Positions 36,401 to 45,100 of a DNA stretch of 64,000 nucleotides are shown in pieces. The stretch is taken from positions 3,573,501 to 3,637,500 of the forward strand of contig NZ_JACBZR010000001.1 of the NCBI RefSeq assembly GCF_013408335.1, given 5' to 3'. The first letter of the stretch is position 1. Each line of letters opens with the position of its first letter. A program made the translations under genes and the position numbers. The notes beneath the pieces are model-generated. The model was not told where the DNA came from. It ran no database searches and worked only from the letters and a program-made list of their open reading frames with translations. The DNA comes from Nocardioides panzhihuensis (lineage in GTDB: Bacteria > Actinomycetota > Actinomycetes > Propionibacteriales > Nocardioidaceae).

Positions 36401-37175
36401 CCGTGCGCACACGCTCGCCGACCTCGCCGAGCACGGCGACCAGCGCCGCGCGACCTCGCGGATCTTCGGCTCCAAGCCCGGTTCGTACGGTGCCGGGATC
36501 CTGCAGGTGATCGAGGCCGGCAACTGGCGCTCCGATGCCGATCTGGCGGATGTCTACACGGCGTGGGGCGGCTTCGCCTACGGCCGCGACCTCGACGGCG
36601 CCCCGGCGGCCGACGACATGCGCGCCAACTACCGCCGGATCAAGGTCGCTGCCAAGAACGTCGACTCCGCCGAGCACGACATCGCCGACTCCGACGACTA
36701 CTTCCAGTACCACGGCGGCATGGTCGCCACGGTCCGCGCACTGACCGGCTCGGACCCGAAGGCGTACGTCGGTGACTCCACCTCCCCCGACGCCATCAAG
36801 ACCCGGACGCTGCAGGAGGAGACCAACCGCGTCTTCCGTGCCCGCGTGGTCAACCCGCGCTGGATCTCGGCGATGCAGCGGCACGGCTACAAGGGCGCCT
36901 TCGAGCTGGCCGCGACCGTCGACTACCTCTTCGGCTTCGACGCGACCGCCGGCGTGGTGCAGGACTGGATGTACGAGAAGCTCGCCCGCGAGTACGTCCT
37001 GGACGAGACCAACCAGGAGTTCATGCGGACCTCGAACCCGTGGGCCCTGCGTGGCATCGTGGAGCGACTGCACGAGGCGGCGGAGCGCGGCCTGTGGGAG
37101 TCGCCCGACCCCGAGGTCGTCGCGGCTATGCAGGAGATCTATCTCGACATCGAAGGTGATCTGGAGGAGGAATGA
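33429..37175 (+). CDS. cobN: CobN, cobaltochelatase large subunit, with in-frame repeat insertions
   Basis: 1248 residues, a normal CobN length. Inserts cobalt into hydrogenobyrinic acid a,c-diamide with the ChlI/ChlD-type subunits. Family regions: [20 protein letters not shown] (about 352), [35 protein letters not shown] (about 540), [19 protein letters not shown] and [21 protein letters not shown]. Residues 388-423 are encoded by an inverted pair of palindromic repeats (reading [17 protein letters not shown] ... GVETNTV), and about 752-769 by a short repeat piece ([14 protein letters not shown]), both without breaking the frame. The GTG at 33429 follows GAGGAGG; the cobalamin riboswitch is just upstream. 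Confidence 0.96.
   Translation: [1248 protein letters not shown]
34590..34697. repeat. Palindromic repeat pair inside cobN
   Basis: Divergent arrangement: CTGTTGGTCTCGACACGCC...GGCTCGACCAGC, seven bases, then GGTCGAGCCCGCGAGCGCAGC...GTGTCGAGACCAACACAG. It encodes 36 residues in frame between NEVVRIID and [16 protein letters not shown], a place where a flexible loop could be accepted. Confidence 0.9.
35683..35735. repeat. Short repeat remnant inside cobN
   Basis: Contains CTCGACAGGCTCGATAC and CTCGACAGGCTCGACCACC, an almost exact duplication of a CTCGACAGGCTCGA unit resembling the GGTCGAG/CTCGACC ends of the palindromic repeats. Encodes [14 protein letters not shown] in frame, directly after GLKEGVI. 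Confidence 0.6.
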
Positions 37176-37957
37176 GCTCTTCAGCCAAGCGTCGGATCAA
37201 GATCATCGGCGTCGGTCCCGGCGACCCCGACCAGGTCACTCTCGAGGCCGTCGCCGCGATGCGGTCGGTCGACTACTTCCTCGTCACCGACAAGTCGGGG
37301 ACGGCCAAGGGCGGAATGCCGGATCCGCTGGTGCGGGCGCGCGAGGAGCTGCTCGACCGTCACCTCCAGCAGCCTGCCCGGGTGGTCAAGGTCGCCGACG
37401 CGCCCCGCGAGCGGCGCGAGGAGTTCACCGGGACCGACGCGGAGTATCGGGCGGCGGTCGCCGCATGGCACCGGGCCCGGGTCGAGAAGTATCTCGCCGT
37501 GCTGGCCGAGAACCCCGGCGACGTCGGCTTCCTGGTCTGGGGCGACCCGGCGTTCTACGACTCCACGATCCGGGTCGTCGACCAGATCGCTGAGCAGCTC
37601 GACGTCGAGGTCGACGTCATCCCTGGGATCTCCTCGGTGCAGCTGCTCGCCGCGCGACACCGGCTGGTGCTCCATGACGTCGGTCGCCCGCTCTACGTCA
37701 CCACCGGCCGTGCGGTGCACGAGGCCGTCGAGGCCGGTCACGACAATCTCGTGGTGATGCTCAACCGCGTCGTCGATCTGCCCGGCCTGGAGGACTGGCG
37801 GATCTGGTGGGGCGGCAACCTCGGCACTCGTGAGGAGGAGCTGGTCGCCGGCACCGTCGGTGAGGTCCTTCCGGCGATCGAGAAGGCTCGGAACCGGCTG
37901 CGGGAGACGTCCGGCTGGGTCATGGACATCTACCTCCTGCGGGCCCCGCGGCGATGA
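37172..37957 (+). CDS. cobF: CobF, precorrin-6A synthase (deacetylating)
   Basis: 261 residues, SAM-dependent tetrapyrrole methylase: IIGVGPGDPDQVTLEAV at the start, FLVWGDPAFYDSTIRVV, VIPGISSVQLLAARHRLVLHDVGRPLYVTTG. It performs C1 methylation with loss of the acetyl group, a step specific to the aerobic pathway. Overlaps cobN by four bases. Confidence 0.95.
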   Translation: MSSSAKRRIKIIGVGPGDPDQVTLEAVAAMRSVDYFLVTDKSGTAKGGMPDPLVRAREELLDRHLQQPARVVKVADAPRERREEFTGTDAEYRAAVAAWHRARVEKYLAVLAENPGDVGFLVWGDPAFYDSTIRVVDQIAEQLDVEVDVIPGISSVQLLAARHRLVLHDVGRPLYVTTGRAVHEAVEAGHDNLVVMLNRVVDLPGLEDWRIWWGGNLGTREEELVAGTVGEVLPAIEKARNRLRETSGWVMDIYLLRAPRR

Positions 37958-39549
37958 GCGGGCTGCTCGTCGCCGGCACGACCTCTGACGCGGGGAAGTC
38001 GGTGGTGACTACCGGGCTGTGCCGGGCGTTCGCCCGCCGTGGCGTGAAGGTGGCGCCCTACAAGGCGCAGAACATGTCCAACAACTCGATGGTCTGCCAG
38101 GCGCCCGACGGGACGATGGCCGAGATCGGCCGGGCGCAGTGGGTGCAGGCGCTGGCGGCCCGGGTGAGCCCGGAGCCGGCGATGAACCCGGTGCTGCTCA
38201 AGCCGGGCTCCGACCGCCGCAGCCATGTGGTGCTGATGGGGCAGCCCGCCGGGGAGGTGTCCTCGCACGACTGGGAGGCGGGACGCCGGCATCTGGCGAC
38301 CGCGGCCCATGCGGCGTACGACGATCTCTCCGCCCGCTTCGAGGTGATCGTCGCCGAGGGCGCGGGGAGTCCGGCCGAGATCAACCTGCGGGCGGGCGAC
38401 TACGTGAACATGGGGCTGGCCCAGCATGCCGGGCTGCCGACCGTGGTCGTGGGTGACATCGACCGGGGCGGGGTCTTCGCGGCGATGTACGGCACCCTCG
38501 CTCTTCTCGATGCCGCGGACCAAGCCCTGATCAGCGGTTTCGTGATCAACAAGTTCCGGGGTGACGTCGGGCTGCTGACTCCCGGGCTCACCTCCCTCGA
38601 GAAGCTCACCGAGCGCCCGGTCTTCGGTGTGCTCCCCTGGGACCCGTCGTTGTGGCTCGACTCGGAGGACGCCCTCGATCTCGAGGGCCGCCGCGCAGCG
38701 GCCGGCGCCACCCGGAAGGTCGCCGTCGTACGCCTCCCCCGGATCTCCAACTTCACCGACGTCGACGCGCTCGGCCTGGAGCCGGACCTCGACGTCGTCT
38801 TCGCCGCCTCACCGGCAGACCTCACCGACGCAGATCTCGTCGTGCTCCCCGGCACCCGGTCCACGATCGGCGACCTCGCCTGGCTCCGCTCGCGGGGCCT
38901 CGACGTGGCCATCACCGAGCACGTACGCCGCGGCCGCCCGCTCCTCGGGATCTGCGGTGGGTTCCAGATGCTCGGGCGCGTGATCGCCGATCCCCAAGGG
39001 GTCGAGCAGAGCGGGATCGAAGGCGCCGCGGAGGTCGAGGGGCTGGGCCTGCTCGACGTACGCACCGACTTCTCCCCCGCCAAGAACCTCCGCCTTCCGA
39101 TCGGGTCGGCGCTGGGCGTCGAGGCAAGCGGCTACGAGATCCACCATGGCCGGATCACCCGTGGTGACGGGGTGGAGGAGTTTCTCGGCGGTGCCCGTTC
39201 TGGGCAGGTCTTCGGGACGATGTGGCACGGGAGCCTGGAGGGCGATGCGCTGCGGGGTGCCTTCCTCGAGGCCACGTTGGGCCGTGAGCCGTCGGACGTC
39301 TCGTTCGCTGCTGCTCGTGAGCGTCGGATGGATCTGATCGGCGACCTCGTCGAGGAGCACCTCGACGTCGATGCGCTGCTCGACCTCGCCCGCTCCCCCG
39401 TCGGTCGAGCCGACGTCGTGAGGGACGAACGACGTCGTGTCGAGACCAACACGGTCCCCTCGAGCGCGACAGGGGACTGTGTTGGTCTCGACACGCCTCC
39501 GCCTAGCGGCTCCGGCGGCTCGACCAGCGGGGGCGGGGTCGAGCGATGA
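37954..39549 (+). CDS. cobQ: CobQ, cobyric acid synthase, with repeat-encoded C-terminus
   Basis: 531 residues. The N-terminal dethiobiotin-synthetase-like ATPase ([39 protein letters not shown]) is followed by a glutamine amidotransferase domain with the Cys of [12 protein letters not shown] and His in [12 protein letters not shown]. It amidates four side chains of adenosylcobyrinic a,c-diamide. The natural protein ends near VDALLDLA; residues about 483-526 are encoded by a palindromic repeat pair ([10 protein letters not shown] ... [17 protein letters not shown]), giving an extended tail. ATGA overlaps on both sides. Confidence 0.95.
   Translation: MSGLLVAGTTSDAGKSVVTTGLCRAFARRGVKVAPYKAQNMSNNSMVCQAPDGTMAEIGRAQWVQALAARVSPEPAMNPVLLKPGSDRRSHVVLMGQPAGEVSSHDWEAGRRHLATAAHAAYDDLSARFEVIVAEGAGSPAEINLRAGDYVNMGLAQHAGLPTVVVGDIDRGGVFAAMYGTLALLDAADQALISGFVINKFRGDVGLLTPGLTSLEKLTERPVFGVLPWDPSLWLDSEDALDLEGRRAAAGATRKVAVVRLPRISNFTDVDALGLEPDLDVVFAASPADLTDADLVVLPGTRSTIGDLAWLRSRGLDVAITEHVRRGRPLLGICGGFQMLGRVIADPQGVEQSGIEGAAEVEGLGLLDVRTDFSPAKNLRLPIGSALGVEASGYEIHHGRITRGDGVEEFLGGARSGQVFGTMWHGSLEGDALRGAFLEATLGREPSDVSFAAARERRMDLIGDLVEEHLDVDALLDLARSPVGRADVVRDERRRVETNTVPSSATGDCVGLDTPPPSGSGGSTSGGGVER
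39401..39530. repeat. Palindromic repeat pair in the 3' end of cobQ
   Basis: Left monomer GGTCGAGCC, hairpin CGACGTCGT-GAGGGACGA-ACGACGTCG and GTGTCGAGACCAACACGG; then inverted CTGTGTTGGTCTCGACACGCC and CTCGACCAGC. In frame with cobQ and ends six codons before its stop codon. Confidence 0.9.
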
Positions 39550-40271
39550 GGGTGTTGATCCTGGGCGGGACCGGTGAGGCGCGGGACCTGGCGGCGCGGC
39601 TGCTCGAGGCGGGGGTGGAGGTCACCTCCTCGCTGGCTGGGCGGGTGGCGCGGCCGCGGCTGCCGGTGGGTGCGGTGCGGATCGGTGGGTTCGGGGGTGT
39701 CGAGGGACTGAAGGCGGCGCTCGGCGAGTTCGACGCGGTCGTCGACGCCACCCACCCGTTCGCGCGCGGGATGTCGGCCAACGCCGCCGCGGCCTGTGCG
39801 CAGACCGGCCATCCGCTGCTCAGGCTGGAACGGCCCGGCTGGCCGGCCGACCCGTCCTGGGCCTACGTCGACACCCACGACCGGGCCGCCGCGCTTGCCG
39901 CCGACCTCGGCAAGCGGCCCTTCATCACGGTCGGGCGCCAGGAGCTCGCCCGGTTCGTCCCAGCCCTCGGCGAACACGCCGCGCTGGCCCGCGTGGTCGA
40001 TCCTCCCGAGCTCGACCTCCCCGAGCCGTGGACCCTACTGAACAGCCGCGGACCCTACGACCTCGACGGCGAGCTCGCGCTGATGCGCGAGCACGGCACC
40101 GACGTACTCATCACCAAGGACTCCGGCGGCACCTACACCAGGCCGAAGATGGACGCGGCGGCCGAGCTGGGTGTGCAGGTGGTCGTCGTCCGCCGACCCG
40201 GCGGACCTGGCGAGGTCCAGACGGTCAACGATGTCGCCGACGCGATCGCCTGGGTCAAGGGGCTCCGGTGA
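39546..40271 (+). CDS. cobK: CobK, precorrin-6A reductase
   Basis: 241 residues. Rossmann-like start [19 protein letters not shown], then [36 protein letters not shown] and [18 protein letters not shown], all typical of CobK/CbiJ. NADPH-dependent reduction of precorrin-6A. Overlaps cobQ by four bases and the next gene by three (GTGA). Confidence 0.96.
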   Translation: MRVLILGGTGEARDLAARLLEAGVEVTSSLAGRVARPRLPVGAVRIGGFGGVEGLKAALGEFDAVVDATHPFARGMSANAAAACAQTGHPLLRLERPGWPADPSWAYVDTHDRAAALAADLGKRPFITVGRQELARFVPALGEHAALARVVDPPELDLPEPWTLLNSRGPYDLDGELALMREHGTDVLITKDSGGTYTRPKMDAAAELGVQVVVVRRPGGPGEVQTVNDVADAIAWVKGLR

Positions 40272-40945
40272 GCGTCCGCGTCCTCGTCGGGATGTCGGTG
40301 ACCGATGTCGACCGGCGCCAGGATCTGCACGCCTGGGCCGGCGAGCTCGGCGCGAGCCTCGCGTTCCTGCAGATGGGCGGCCCGTCGCTCTCAGCCGAGC
40401 TGACCCGGCTCGCCGACTCCGGAGCCGAAACCATCACGCTGGCCGGCGTCAGCCTCGGACCGCTCGCCCCCGGCCACTCCTGGCTGCGCCGGATCGCCGC
40501 CCACTGGTGGCGTGAGCGCTCCGGGAAGCGCCCCGAGATCCAGGTCGCAACCGGGCTGGCGACCACGCGCGCCGAGCTCCCCGACGCGTTCGCGGAGACT
40601 CGGCCGATCACCGGCACCGAGCCCGGGCTGACCACGCCCGCCTGGGAGCGAGTCCCCGGCCACGTACGTCAGGTCCTGATCTGTCGCGGCCCACGCTGCA
40701 CCGCAAAGGGCTCGGAGGAGACCGCCAGGGCGGTGATCCTGGGTGCGATGGAGGCCGGGCTCGGCGACGACGACCTGCTGATCACCCACACCGGCTGCCT
40801 GTTCCCGTGCAACCAGGCGCCGGTGCTCAGCGTGCAGCCCGACGACGTCTGGTACGGCAATGTAGAGGCGGCCGCCGCCCGGGTGATCGTGCGTGATCAC
40901 CTGGCCGACGGCCGCCCTGTGGAGGCCTACCGCCTCCCCCGTTGA
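40268..40945 (+). CDS. CbiX-like / [2Fe-2S] ferredoxin-domain protein of cobalamin operon
   Basis: 225 residues. The N-terminal ~125 residues resemble the CbiX chelatase fold ([21 protein letters not shown]). The C-terminal ~85 form a thioredoxin-like [2Fe-2S] domain with Cys spacing CRGPRC ... CLFPC (C-X4-C and C-X3-C). It is the last gene of the cobN operon, with its GTG overlapping the cobK stop. It may supply electrons to a redox step such as CobG or the cobalt reduction before CobO; this is an inference from position. The N-terminal half lacks an obvious paired-His metal site, so cobalt chelation is doubtful. Confidence 0.7.
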   Translation: MSVRVLVGMSVTDVDRRQDLHAWAGELGASLAFLQMGGPSLSAELTRLADSGAETITLAGVSLGPLAPGHSWLRRIAAHWWRERSGKRPEIQVATGLATTRAELPDAFAETRPITGTEPGLTTPAWERVPGHVRQVLICRGPRCTAKGSEETARAVILGAMEAGLGDDDLLITHTGCLFPCNQAPVLSVQPDDVWYGNVEAAAARVIVRDHLADGRPVEAYRLPR

Positions 40946-40985
40946 CCGCCGAGTCGGCTCGTCCTCACCCAGCTCCACGTCGAGG

Positions 40986-41771
40986 TCACAACGTGGCGGC
41001 GAGAGCCTTCCGCTCCGCGACGGCGCGCTCCGCCGCGTACAACCTGCCGACCAGCCCGGTCAGCGCCACCCCGAGCACGCCCCACATCGTGGCGAGCGTG
41101 ATCAGCGAGGCGAGTCGGAAGGACCACAGCGTGTCCGCCGGGAAGTCGCCGATCTCGTTGACCGTGACGAAGAGCTGGCCCGTGACGACCACGACCACCA
41201 GGTAGGCGGCGGTGCCGCCGACGACGGCCGCGTAGGTCCCGACCCGCTCCCGCAGCCGCACCGCGCCGTAGGTGGCGAGCACGGCTGCGAGGACGGAGAC
41301 GAGCAGGTAGCCGAAGTAGACCGACGTACGCAGCCCGATGGTGTCCCCGCTGCCGACCGCGGGTGGCGTGGCCGGGTACTTGAGGAAGGGCACCAACGCG
41401 ACCGCAACGAAGCCGATCAGCGTGACGAGCGCCGTCGACTGGCTCGGCGTGAGCCGTCCGAGGCGCCCCATCGTGGCGGCGGCGACCAGCCCGATGATTC
41501 CCCCGAGCGCGACGCCGACCGCCAGGGCGCCGGTCAGCAGCCCCCAGGTGCTCTGGTTGGTGCGGGAGACCTCAGCAGTCTCCTCGCTCCCACCTTCGGT
41601 GGCATGCGAGTGCGAGTGTCCGTCGCCGCCGCTGTCTTCTGATGAGATTGTCTCCAGGGCGATGGCAGCGCCGACCTGCGGCTCACCGACGGCGTACGCC
41701 ACCAGGAAGGTGGCGACACCGGCGAGGAGTCCGGCTAGCAGGCCGCGTACGAGAAATGCACGCGCGCTCAT
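40986..41771 (-). CDS. cbtA: CbtA, cobalt transporter subunit
   Basis: 261 residues, about six membrane helices. The N-terminal FLVRGLLAGLLAGVATFLVAYAVGEP and a His-rich loop GGDGHSHSHATEG (about residues 50-62) probably bind cobalt. CbtA/CbtB are predicted cobalt importers regulated by B12 riboswitches, as here. The ATG at 41771 overlaps the cbtB stop; a longer open frame would run into cbtB and is rejected. Confidence 0.92.
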   Translation of the reverse strand: MSARAFLVRGLLAGLLAGVATFLVAYAVGEPQVGAAIALETISSEDSGGDGHSHSHATEGGSEETAEVSRTNQSTWGLLTGALAVGVALGGIIGLVAAATMGRLGRLTPSQSTALVTLIGFVAVALVPFLKYPATPPAVGSGDTIGLRTSVYFGYLLVSVLAAVLATYGAVRLRERVGTYAAVVGGTAAYLVVVVVTGQLFVTVNEIGDFPADTLWSFRLASLITLATMWGVLGVALTGLVGRLYAAERAVAERKALAATL

Positions 41772-41986
41772 CAGTGGCAGGGGTAGCCGAGCAGGTGACG
41801 ACCGTCGTGGACCCACTCGTGGACGAGCGTGCCGGACGGGATCGAGACGGCGCCCTGGTCGGCGCTGATGAAGAAGAGCACCAGCAACCCGAGAAGCCCG
41901 AAGAAGAGCGCCCAGGGGGCCAGCTCACGGAGCGGGATGGTGGGAAGGTCGGCGCCGGCGACGGGCGCCACAGCATGCTGCGACAT
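41771..41986 (-). CDS. cbtB: CbtB, cobalt transporter small subunit
   Basis: 71 residues: one membrane helix (LAPWALFFGLLGLLVLFFISA), then a C-terminal histidine-containing segment TLVHEWVHDGRHLLGYPCH, the CbtB hallmark. First gene of the cbtBA operon, preceded by AGGAGG and a cobalamin riboswitch, so shut off when B12 is plentiful. Confidence 0.93.
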   Translation of the reverse strand: MSQHAVAPVAGADLPTIPLRELAPWALFFGLLGLLVLFFISADQGAVSIPSGTLVHEWVHDGRHLLGYPCH

Positions 41987-42029
41987 ATGTCCTCCTCAGG
42001 GATTCTGCGTCCCTGTTCGATGGGGTTGG

Positions 42030-42117
42030 ACGGACACTCGGGTCTGACTCCACCGCCGCGAGGCGATGTCACAGTAGCGCGACTGTGCCGGAGTTCCACC
42101 GGCTTCCTCATGTCCGT
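42030..42117 (-). promoter_or_regulatory. Cobalamin riboswitch (compact form) upstream of cbtBA
   Basis: On the minus strand: P1 ACGGACA (42117-42111) pairs with TGTCCGT (42036-42030). Between lie GAGGAAGCCGGTGGAACTCC, the ACTGTGA junction and the B12-box-like GAGTCAGACCCGAG. It is followed by a hairpin GGGA-CGCAGAA-TCCC directly before TGAGGAGGA and the cbtB ATG, the same platform as at cobN. Confidence 0.88.
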
Positions 42118-42138
42118 TGTGTGCACTATAGCCAGAAC

Positions 42139-43212
42139 TCAGCGGAGCCACTCGTTGCCGTCGAGATTGGTGAGATCGGTGATGTCGAGCGTCGGCTCGA
42201 TCCCCGAATCGGGGACGATCCCGAAGTGCTCCAGCGAGCGTCGGACCCACTCGGCGGCGTCGATGTTGAGGGGGCCGGAGACCCACATCGCGTAGGGCAG
42301 GTTGACGAACCTGTTCTCCTTGACGGCGGGCAGATCGCGGGAGGCGGGGTTCGACTTGAGGACCTTGACCTTCTCCTCGTAGGACTGGCCGGGGTAGTCC
42401 ACGAAGTAGATGACGTCGGGGTTAGCGGCGGCGATGCGCTCCCAGCCGACCTCGGTCCAGGTGTCCTCGACGTCGCCGGTCGCGTTGGTCACCCCGGCGG
42501 TGTCGAAGATCGCCTGCGGCCCGCCGAAGGAGCCGGACGTGAAGATGGCATCGGTCCCGGAGTCGAACAGGAACGCCGTCGGTTCCTTCGCAGGATTCGG
42601 GGCACTCTCCAGGGCCTCGCGTCGCTCCTCGATGTCGGTCACGACCTTCTCCGCGGTCTCCCGGTGGCCGGTCAGCTCACCGATGTTGAGCAGGTCGGTA
42701 CGCAGCGCCGTCCAGGCGTCCATGGTGCCGCGGTCGCCGTCCTCCTGCCGGCAGGTCTCGCTGAGCAGATAGGTGGCGATGTCCTGCTCGTGGAGCGTCT
42801 CGGGCAGCAGGTTGCGCGACTCGTCGAAGCCGTAGCCCCAGCCCGCGAACATCATCTGCGGCTTCACCGCCAGCACCGTCTCCAGGGTCGGCTGATCCTC
42901 CCCGACCACCCGGAGCTCGTCGACACGATCCTGCGGGTAGGCGAGCTCGAGCAGCTGCTTGTCACGCGCCAGACCGGTGACTGCGACGAGCTCGTCGCGT
43001 GCACCGGCGGCGAGCGCGATCGAGATGATCCCGCCGTCGTAGGCGTAGAGCTCGGTGAGCGGCTCGTCGACCGTGACCTTCTCGCCACAGTTCTCGACGG
43101 TGATCGCGTCGGTGCCGGCGGCACCGGACGCGGTCGTCTCCTCCGCTCCACAGGCGGTGAGGATCGTGGCGCCGAGTGCGAGCGCAGCGAGGCAGGCAAG
43201 GCGTGGAGTCAT
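42139..43212 (-). CDS. btuF: BtuF-like ABC substrate-binding lipoprotein (cobalamin/corrinoid)
   Basis: 357 residues: lipoprotein signal (CLAALALGATILTACG, lipobox LTAC) and a periplasmic-binding-protein fold of the FecB/BtuF class (LTELYAYDGGIISIALAAGARDELVAV, VGEDQPTLETVLAVKPQMMFAGWGYG, NPDVIYFVDYPG). Last gene of the operon with btuC, btuD and cob genes; corrinoid uptake is the likely role, siderophore uptake an alternative excluded mainly by context. Overlaps btuD by four bases. Confidence 0.85.
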   Translation of the reverse strand: MTPRLACLAALALGATILTACGAEETTASGAAGTDAITVENCGEKVTVDEPLTELYAYDGGIISIALAAGARDELVAVTGLARDKQLLELAYPQDRVDELRVVGEDQPTLETVLAVKPQMMFAGWGYGFDESRNLLPETLHEQDIATYLLSETCRQEDGDRGTMDAWTALRTDLLNIGELTGHRETAEKVVTDIEERREALESAPNPAKEPTAFLFDSGTDAIFTSGSFGGPQAIFDTAGVTNATGDVEDTWTEVGWERIAAANPDVIYFVDYPGQSYEEKVKVLKSNPASRDLPAVKENRFVNLPYAMWVSGPLNIDAAEWVRRSLEHFGIVPDSGIEPTLDITDLTNLDGNEWLR

Positions 43213-44054
43213 GCCGAGTGGTCCTTCCGGGGGTGGATGAGCAGGTGGGGCTGGGCCAGGTGCGGATGGGTCACCTGGACGGAGCCGACGCCGAAGTGGA
43301 GGTCGACGCTGATGGCGTCGAGGACCTCGGCGGGCGGGCCATGGGCCACGACCGTCGCCGGGCCGGTGTCGGGGTCGGAGCCCTGGGGCCGGCCGAGAAC
43401 CGCCAGCCGGTCGAAGGAGCGAAGCGCCAGGTCGAGGTCGTGGATCGTCGCGACCAGGGTCTCGGCCCGGTCGGCGACCGTCTGCAGCAACCGCAGCTGC
43501 CAGGCGACGTCGAGGTGGTTGGTGGGCTCGTCCAGGAGCATCACCGGGCACTCCTGGGCGAGACCGCGAGCCATCACCGCCCGCCGCCGTTCCCCGCCGG
43601 AGAGACGGTCGCAGGGGTCGTCGATGCGGTCGGCCAGCCCGACCGCGTCGAGAGCCGCGCGGACGATCTCGCGCTCCTGCGTCCCGCCGCGGGCCCAGGG
43701 ACGGGTGCGTGGCACCCGGCCGAGCGCGACCATCTCGCCGACGAGCAGCTCGGTGGAGGCGACCTCTTCCTGGGGGACGTACGCCAGCCTGCGGGAGCGC
43801 TCACGCGACGAGGTCCGGCTGGTCTCGCGGAGCACGCCGGAGGAGTCGGCGAGGTAGCTGTGTCCGGTGGTCGGCCTCAGCACTCCCGCGAGGATCCGCA
43901 GCAGGGTCGACTTGCCCACCCCGTTCACTCCCACGATCCCGAGACTGGTGCCCACGGGCACGTCGAGGTCGATGTCGCGAAGCACGTCGCGCTCGCCCAG
44001 CCGGGCGCCGACCCCGCGCAACCGCAGCACCGGTCCGATCTCCTGCCCGCTCAT
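43209..44054 (-). CDS. btuD: BtuD-like ABC ATP-binding protein
   Basis: 281 residues: Walker A GVNGVGKST, Q-loop YVPQEEV, signature LSGGERRRA, Walker B VMLLDEPTNHLD, H-loop ATIHDLD. FecCD-family importer ATPase. The C-terminal ~50 residues (VDLHFGVGSVQVTHPHLAQPH) are His-rich. ATG at 44054 overlaps the btuC stop; the frame open further upstream is a shadow of btuC. Confidence 0.92.
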   Translation of the reverse strand: MSGQEIGPVLRLRGVGARLGERDVLRDIDLDVPVGTSLGIVGVNGVGKSTLLRILAGVLRPTTGHSYLADSSGVLRETSRTSSRERSRRLAYVPQEEVASTELLVGEMVALGRVPRTRPWARGGTQEREIVRAALDAVGLADRIDDPCDRLSGGERRRAVMARGLAQECPVMLLDEPTNHLDVAWQLRLLQTVADRAETLVATIHDLDLALRSFDRLAVLGRPQGSDPDTGPATVVAHGPPAEVLDAISVDLHFGVGSVQVTHPHLAQPHLLIHPRKDHSA

Positions 44055-45100
44055 CCCTCGCCTCCGAACCGATACCTGCCGCGGCCGAGCAGCAGGAGGA
44101 ACAGCGGTGCGCCGACGACGCCGGTGACCACACCGAGCGGGATCTCCTGCGGACGTGCGACCATCCTCGCCAGCACGTCGACCCACAGCAGGAACAGCCC
44201 ACCGCCCAGGGCGGCGACCGGCAGCACGACCCGGTGCCTGGCGCCCACGAGCAGGCGGGCCGCGTGCGGGACGATCAGTCCGACGAACCCGATCCCGCCG
44301 CTGACCGCGACGAGGAGGCCGACCAGCACGGCCAGCCCGACGAACAGCACCGTACGCAGAGCCGCGACGTTCACGCCGAGCGCCGCTGCGGTCTCCGGGC
44401 CGGCGGCGAGGGCGTCCAGCCAGCGGTGCATGGCGAGCATCCCGAGCCCCAGGACGACGGTGAGGGCGGCGGGCAGCCACAGCTTCTCCCAGCTGGCGCC
44501 GCCCACGCTGCCGAGCATCCAGAACATCACCGAGTTGGCGGCGCGAGGGTCGTCGCTCATGAAGACCAGGAACGAGGCGATCGCGGAGAGCCCCGAGGAG
44601 AGAACCACCCCGGAGAGCACCAGCCGGATGGGGGTCAGCCCACCCTGCGCGGTCGCCACCAGCCAGACCAGCAGCGCCGAGCAGATCGCCCCGACCAGGG
44701 CGCCGGTCGAGACGGCGTAGATGCCGAAGCCGGCCAGAGCGCCCGTGGTGATCGCCGCCGTCGCCCCCACCGACGCCCCGGAGCTGATCCCGAGGAGGAA
44801 CGGGTCGGCGAGCGGGTTGCGGACCAGGGTCTGCATCCCGGCCCCGGCCACGGCGAGGCCCGCACCCACGACCAGGGCCAACAGCGCCCGCGGAAGACGG
44901 AGGTCCCACACGATCACGTCCCACTTCCCCGGGGCGTTGCCCTCGATCCGGTCCCCGACCGCCGCGACGACGTCGGCGACCGGGATCCGCTCCGAGCCGA
45001 AGGCGAGGGAGACCACGGCACTGAGGACCGAGGCGACCAGAAGGCCGAGGACCAGCGGTACGAAGGGCGCTCTGCGGTTCCCACCGGAGACGGATCTCAT
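44051..45100 (-). CDS. btuC: BtuC-like FecCD-family ABC permease
   Basis: 349 residues, about nine or ten membrane helices. Family blocks: DVIVWDLRLPRALLALVVGAGLAVAGAGMQTLVRNPLADPFLLGISSGASVGA, SGGIGFVGLIVPHAARLLVG, LPVAALGGGLFLLWVDVLAR and EIPLGVVTGVVGAPLFLLLL. Imports corrinoid with BtuD and BtuF. Overlaps cobD and btuD by four bases each. Confidence 0.93.
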   Translation of the reverse strand: MRSVSGGNRRAPFVPLVLGLLVASVLSAVVSLAFGSERIPVADVVAAVGDRIEGNAPGKWDVIVWDLRLPRALLALVVGAGLAVAGAGMQTLVRNPLADPFLLGISSGASVGATAAITTGALAGFGIYAVSTGALVGAICSALLVWLVATAQGGLTPIRLVLSGVVLSSGLSAIASFLVFMSDDPRAANSVMFWMLGSVGGASWEKLWLPAALTVVLGLGMLAMHRWLDALAAGPETAAALGVNVAALRTVLFVGLAVLVGLLVAVSGGIGFVGLIVPHAARLLVGARHRVVLPVAALGGGLFLLWVDVLARMVARPQEIPLGVVTGVVGAPLFLLLLGRGRYRFGGEG

